DNA of 64,000 nucleotides, from the NCBI GenBank assembly GCA_963971405.1, contig OZ020491.1, positions 28,943,019 through 29,007,018 on the forward strand. The letters run 5' to 3'. The DNA comes from Psococerastis gibbosa. Taxonomy: Eukaryota; Arthropoda; Insecta; Psocodea; Psocidae. The position numbers and the translations under genes were made by a program. The notes beneath the pieces were generated by a model that was given only the letters and a program-made list of their open reading frames with translations, had not been told where the DNA came from and searched no databases. Shown here piece by piece: positions 63,576-64,000 of the stretch (the first letter of the stretch is position 1; each line of letters opens with the position of its first letter).

Positions 63576-64000
63576 TTAACCTCTTCGTGCATGACAGACT
63601 TCCCGCTGAGCTAGATTTTTTATTTTTTGGATTTGGGTCCCTTTGGGTTCCAGAAGTCTCCCTGATTTTTTTCAAAATTTTTCGACTACTAGTTTAGCCT
63701 AAAAAACCTGTCCTCATGTGAGGACGCCATGCAAAAAGGGTATGGCTTATTTTGTCCACACATGGGGACATCAAATGAAAGGGTATGCGATTATTTTAAA
63801 AAAAAACAGTGCGGCATTGCTGTGAGAACAAAACTGTCTTTAATCTTGAACATACTTATGGACCTTTTTAGAGATAATTATGAAACGATTCCATGCACTC
63901 AGGACAGACTGGCTCACTACACTTTTTGCAAATATACCTGGTCTTGCTCTTGCAAGTTAGTGCATGGCACCTCGAGGCATTTTTACTTTCCATCTTTTTG
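63576..64000. mobile_element. Right portion of a piggyBac-like element with TTAA border
   Basis: TTAA target site at 63576-63579, element end starting CCTCTTCGTGCATG at 63580, then about 290 bases of non-coding terminal region, then the transposase stop codon. The left end is outside the window. Confidence 0.7.
63868..64000 (-). mobile_element. piggyBac-like transposase, C-terminal cysteine-rich end (partial)
   Basis: An open frame enters from the right edge and stops at TAA (63870-63868). It encodes a tail with Cys at RCHALTC, YICKKCSEPVCPEC and a final FH. This spacing is the C-terminal cysteine-rich DNA-binding domain of piggyBac transposases. A TTAA at 63576-63579 followed by CCTCTTCGTGCATG gives the expected right border. 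The element lies in an intron of, or upstream of, the smoothelin-like gene. Whether the transposase is intact cannot be seen. Confidence 0.8.

Overview
This is a eukaryotic, AT-rich, intron-rich nuclear window. Four multi-exon protein genes, all on the minus strand, can be rebuilt by joining exons whose GT/AG borders and reading phases agree. From right to left in the window, which is their direction of transcription, they are: a smoothelin-like gene (33138 to beyond 63339, 5' end not visible in the window), an unrecognised 423-residue gene with an EF-hand-like pair (18111-29347), a complete bleomycin hydrolase gene (5368-17135), and the first two coding exons of AMP-activated protein kinase alpha (1-900, running off the left edge). 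The near-invariant AMPK N-terminus and an R1-clade LINE fragment (a clade typical of arthropods) point to an arthropod. Frequent TAGGCCTA-like strings and the repeat style would suit a hemipteran, but that is a weak guess.

Layout: 1-900 AMPK alpha; 0.9-5.4 kb intergenic repeats; 5.4-17.1 kb BLMH with nine coding exons; 18.1-29.3 kb the unrecognised gene with nine coding exons; 29.4-33.1 kb intergenic repeats; 33.1 kb to the right edge the smoothelin-like gene with 14 visible coding exons. One of these is a single 3.8-kb exon, and the CH domain is at the C-terminus. I see no rRNA, no credible functional tRNA, no CRISPR array and no prokaryotic-style operon.

Most of the non-coding DNA is transposon debris. 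It includes: a family of foldback elements with GGCG...TTCCACC ends and 3-bp target duplications, from 54 to about 460 bp; hAT-like MITEs with 8-bp duplications; a piggyBac-like element at the right edge with a TTAA border and the cysteine-rich transposase tail; LINE 3' fragments; two tRNA-like SINE families; a poly(A)-tailed retroposon with a 13-bp duplication; elements carrying long G/C homopolymers; and a higher-order satellite.

The four genes do not form a pathway: one is an energy-sensing kinase, one a cytosolic cysteine peptidase, one an actin-associated protein and one unknown. The most unusual points are the unrecognised gene, a tandem array of partial copies of one of its exons (each with a splice acceptor), a foldback element that supplies part of one of its splice donors, and a second, open-frame copy of a smoothelin exon segment in the upstream intron.
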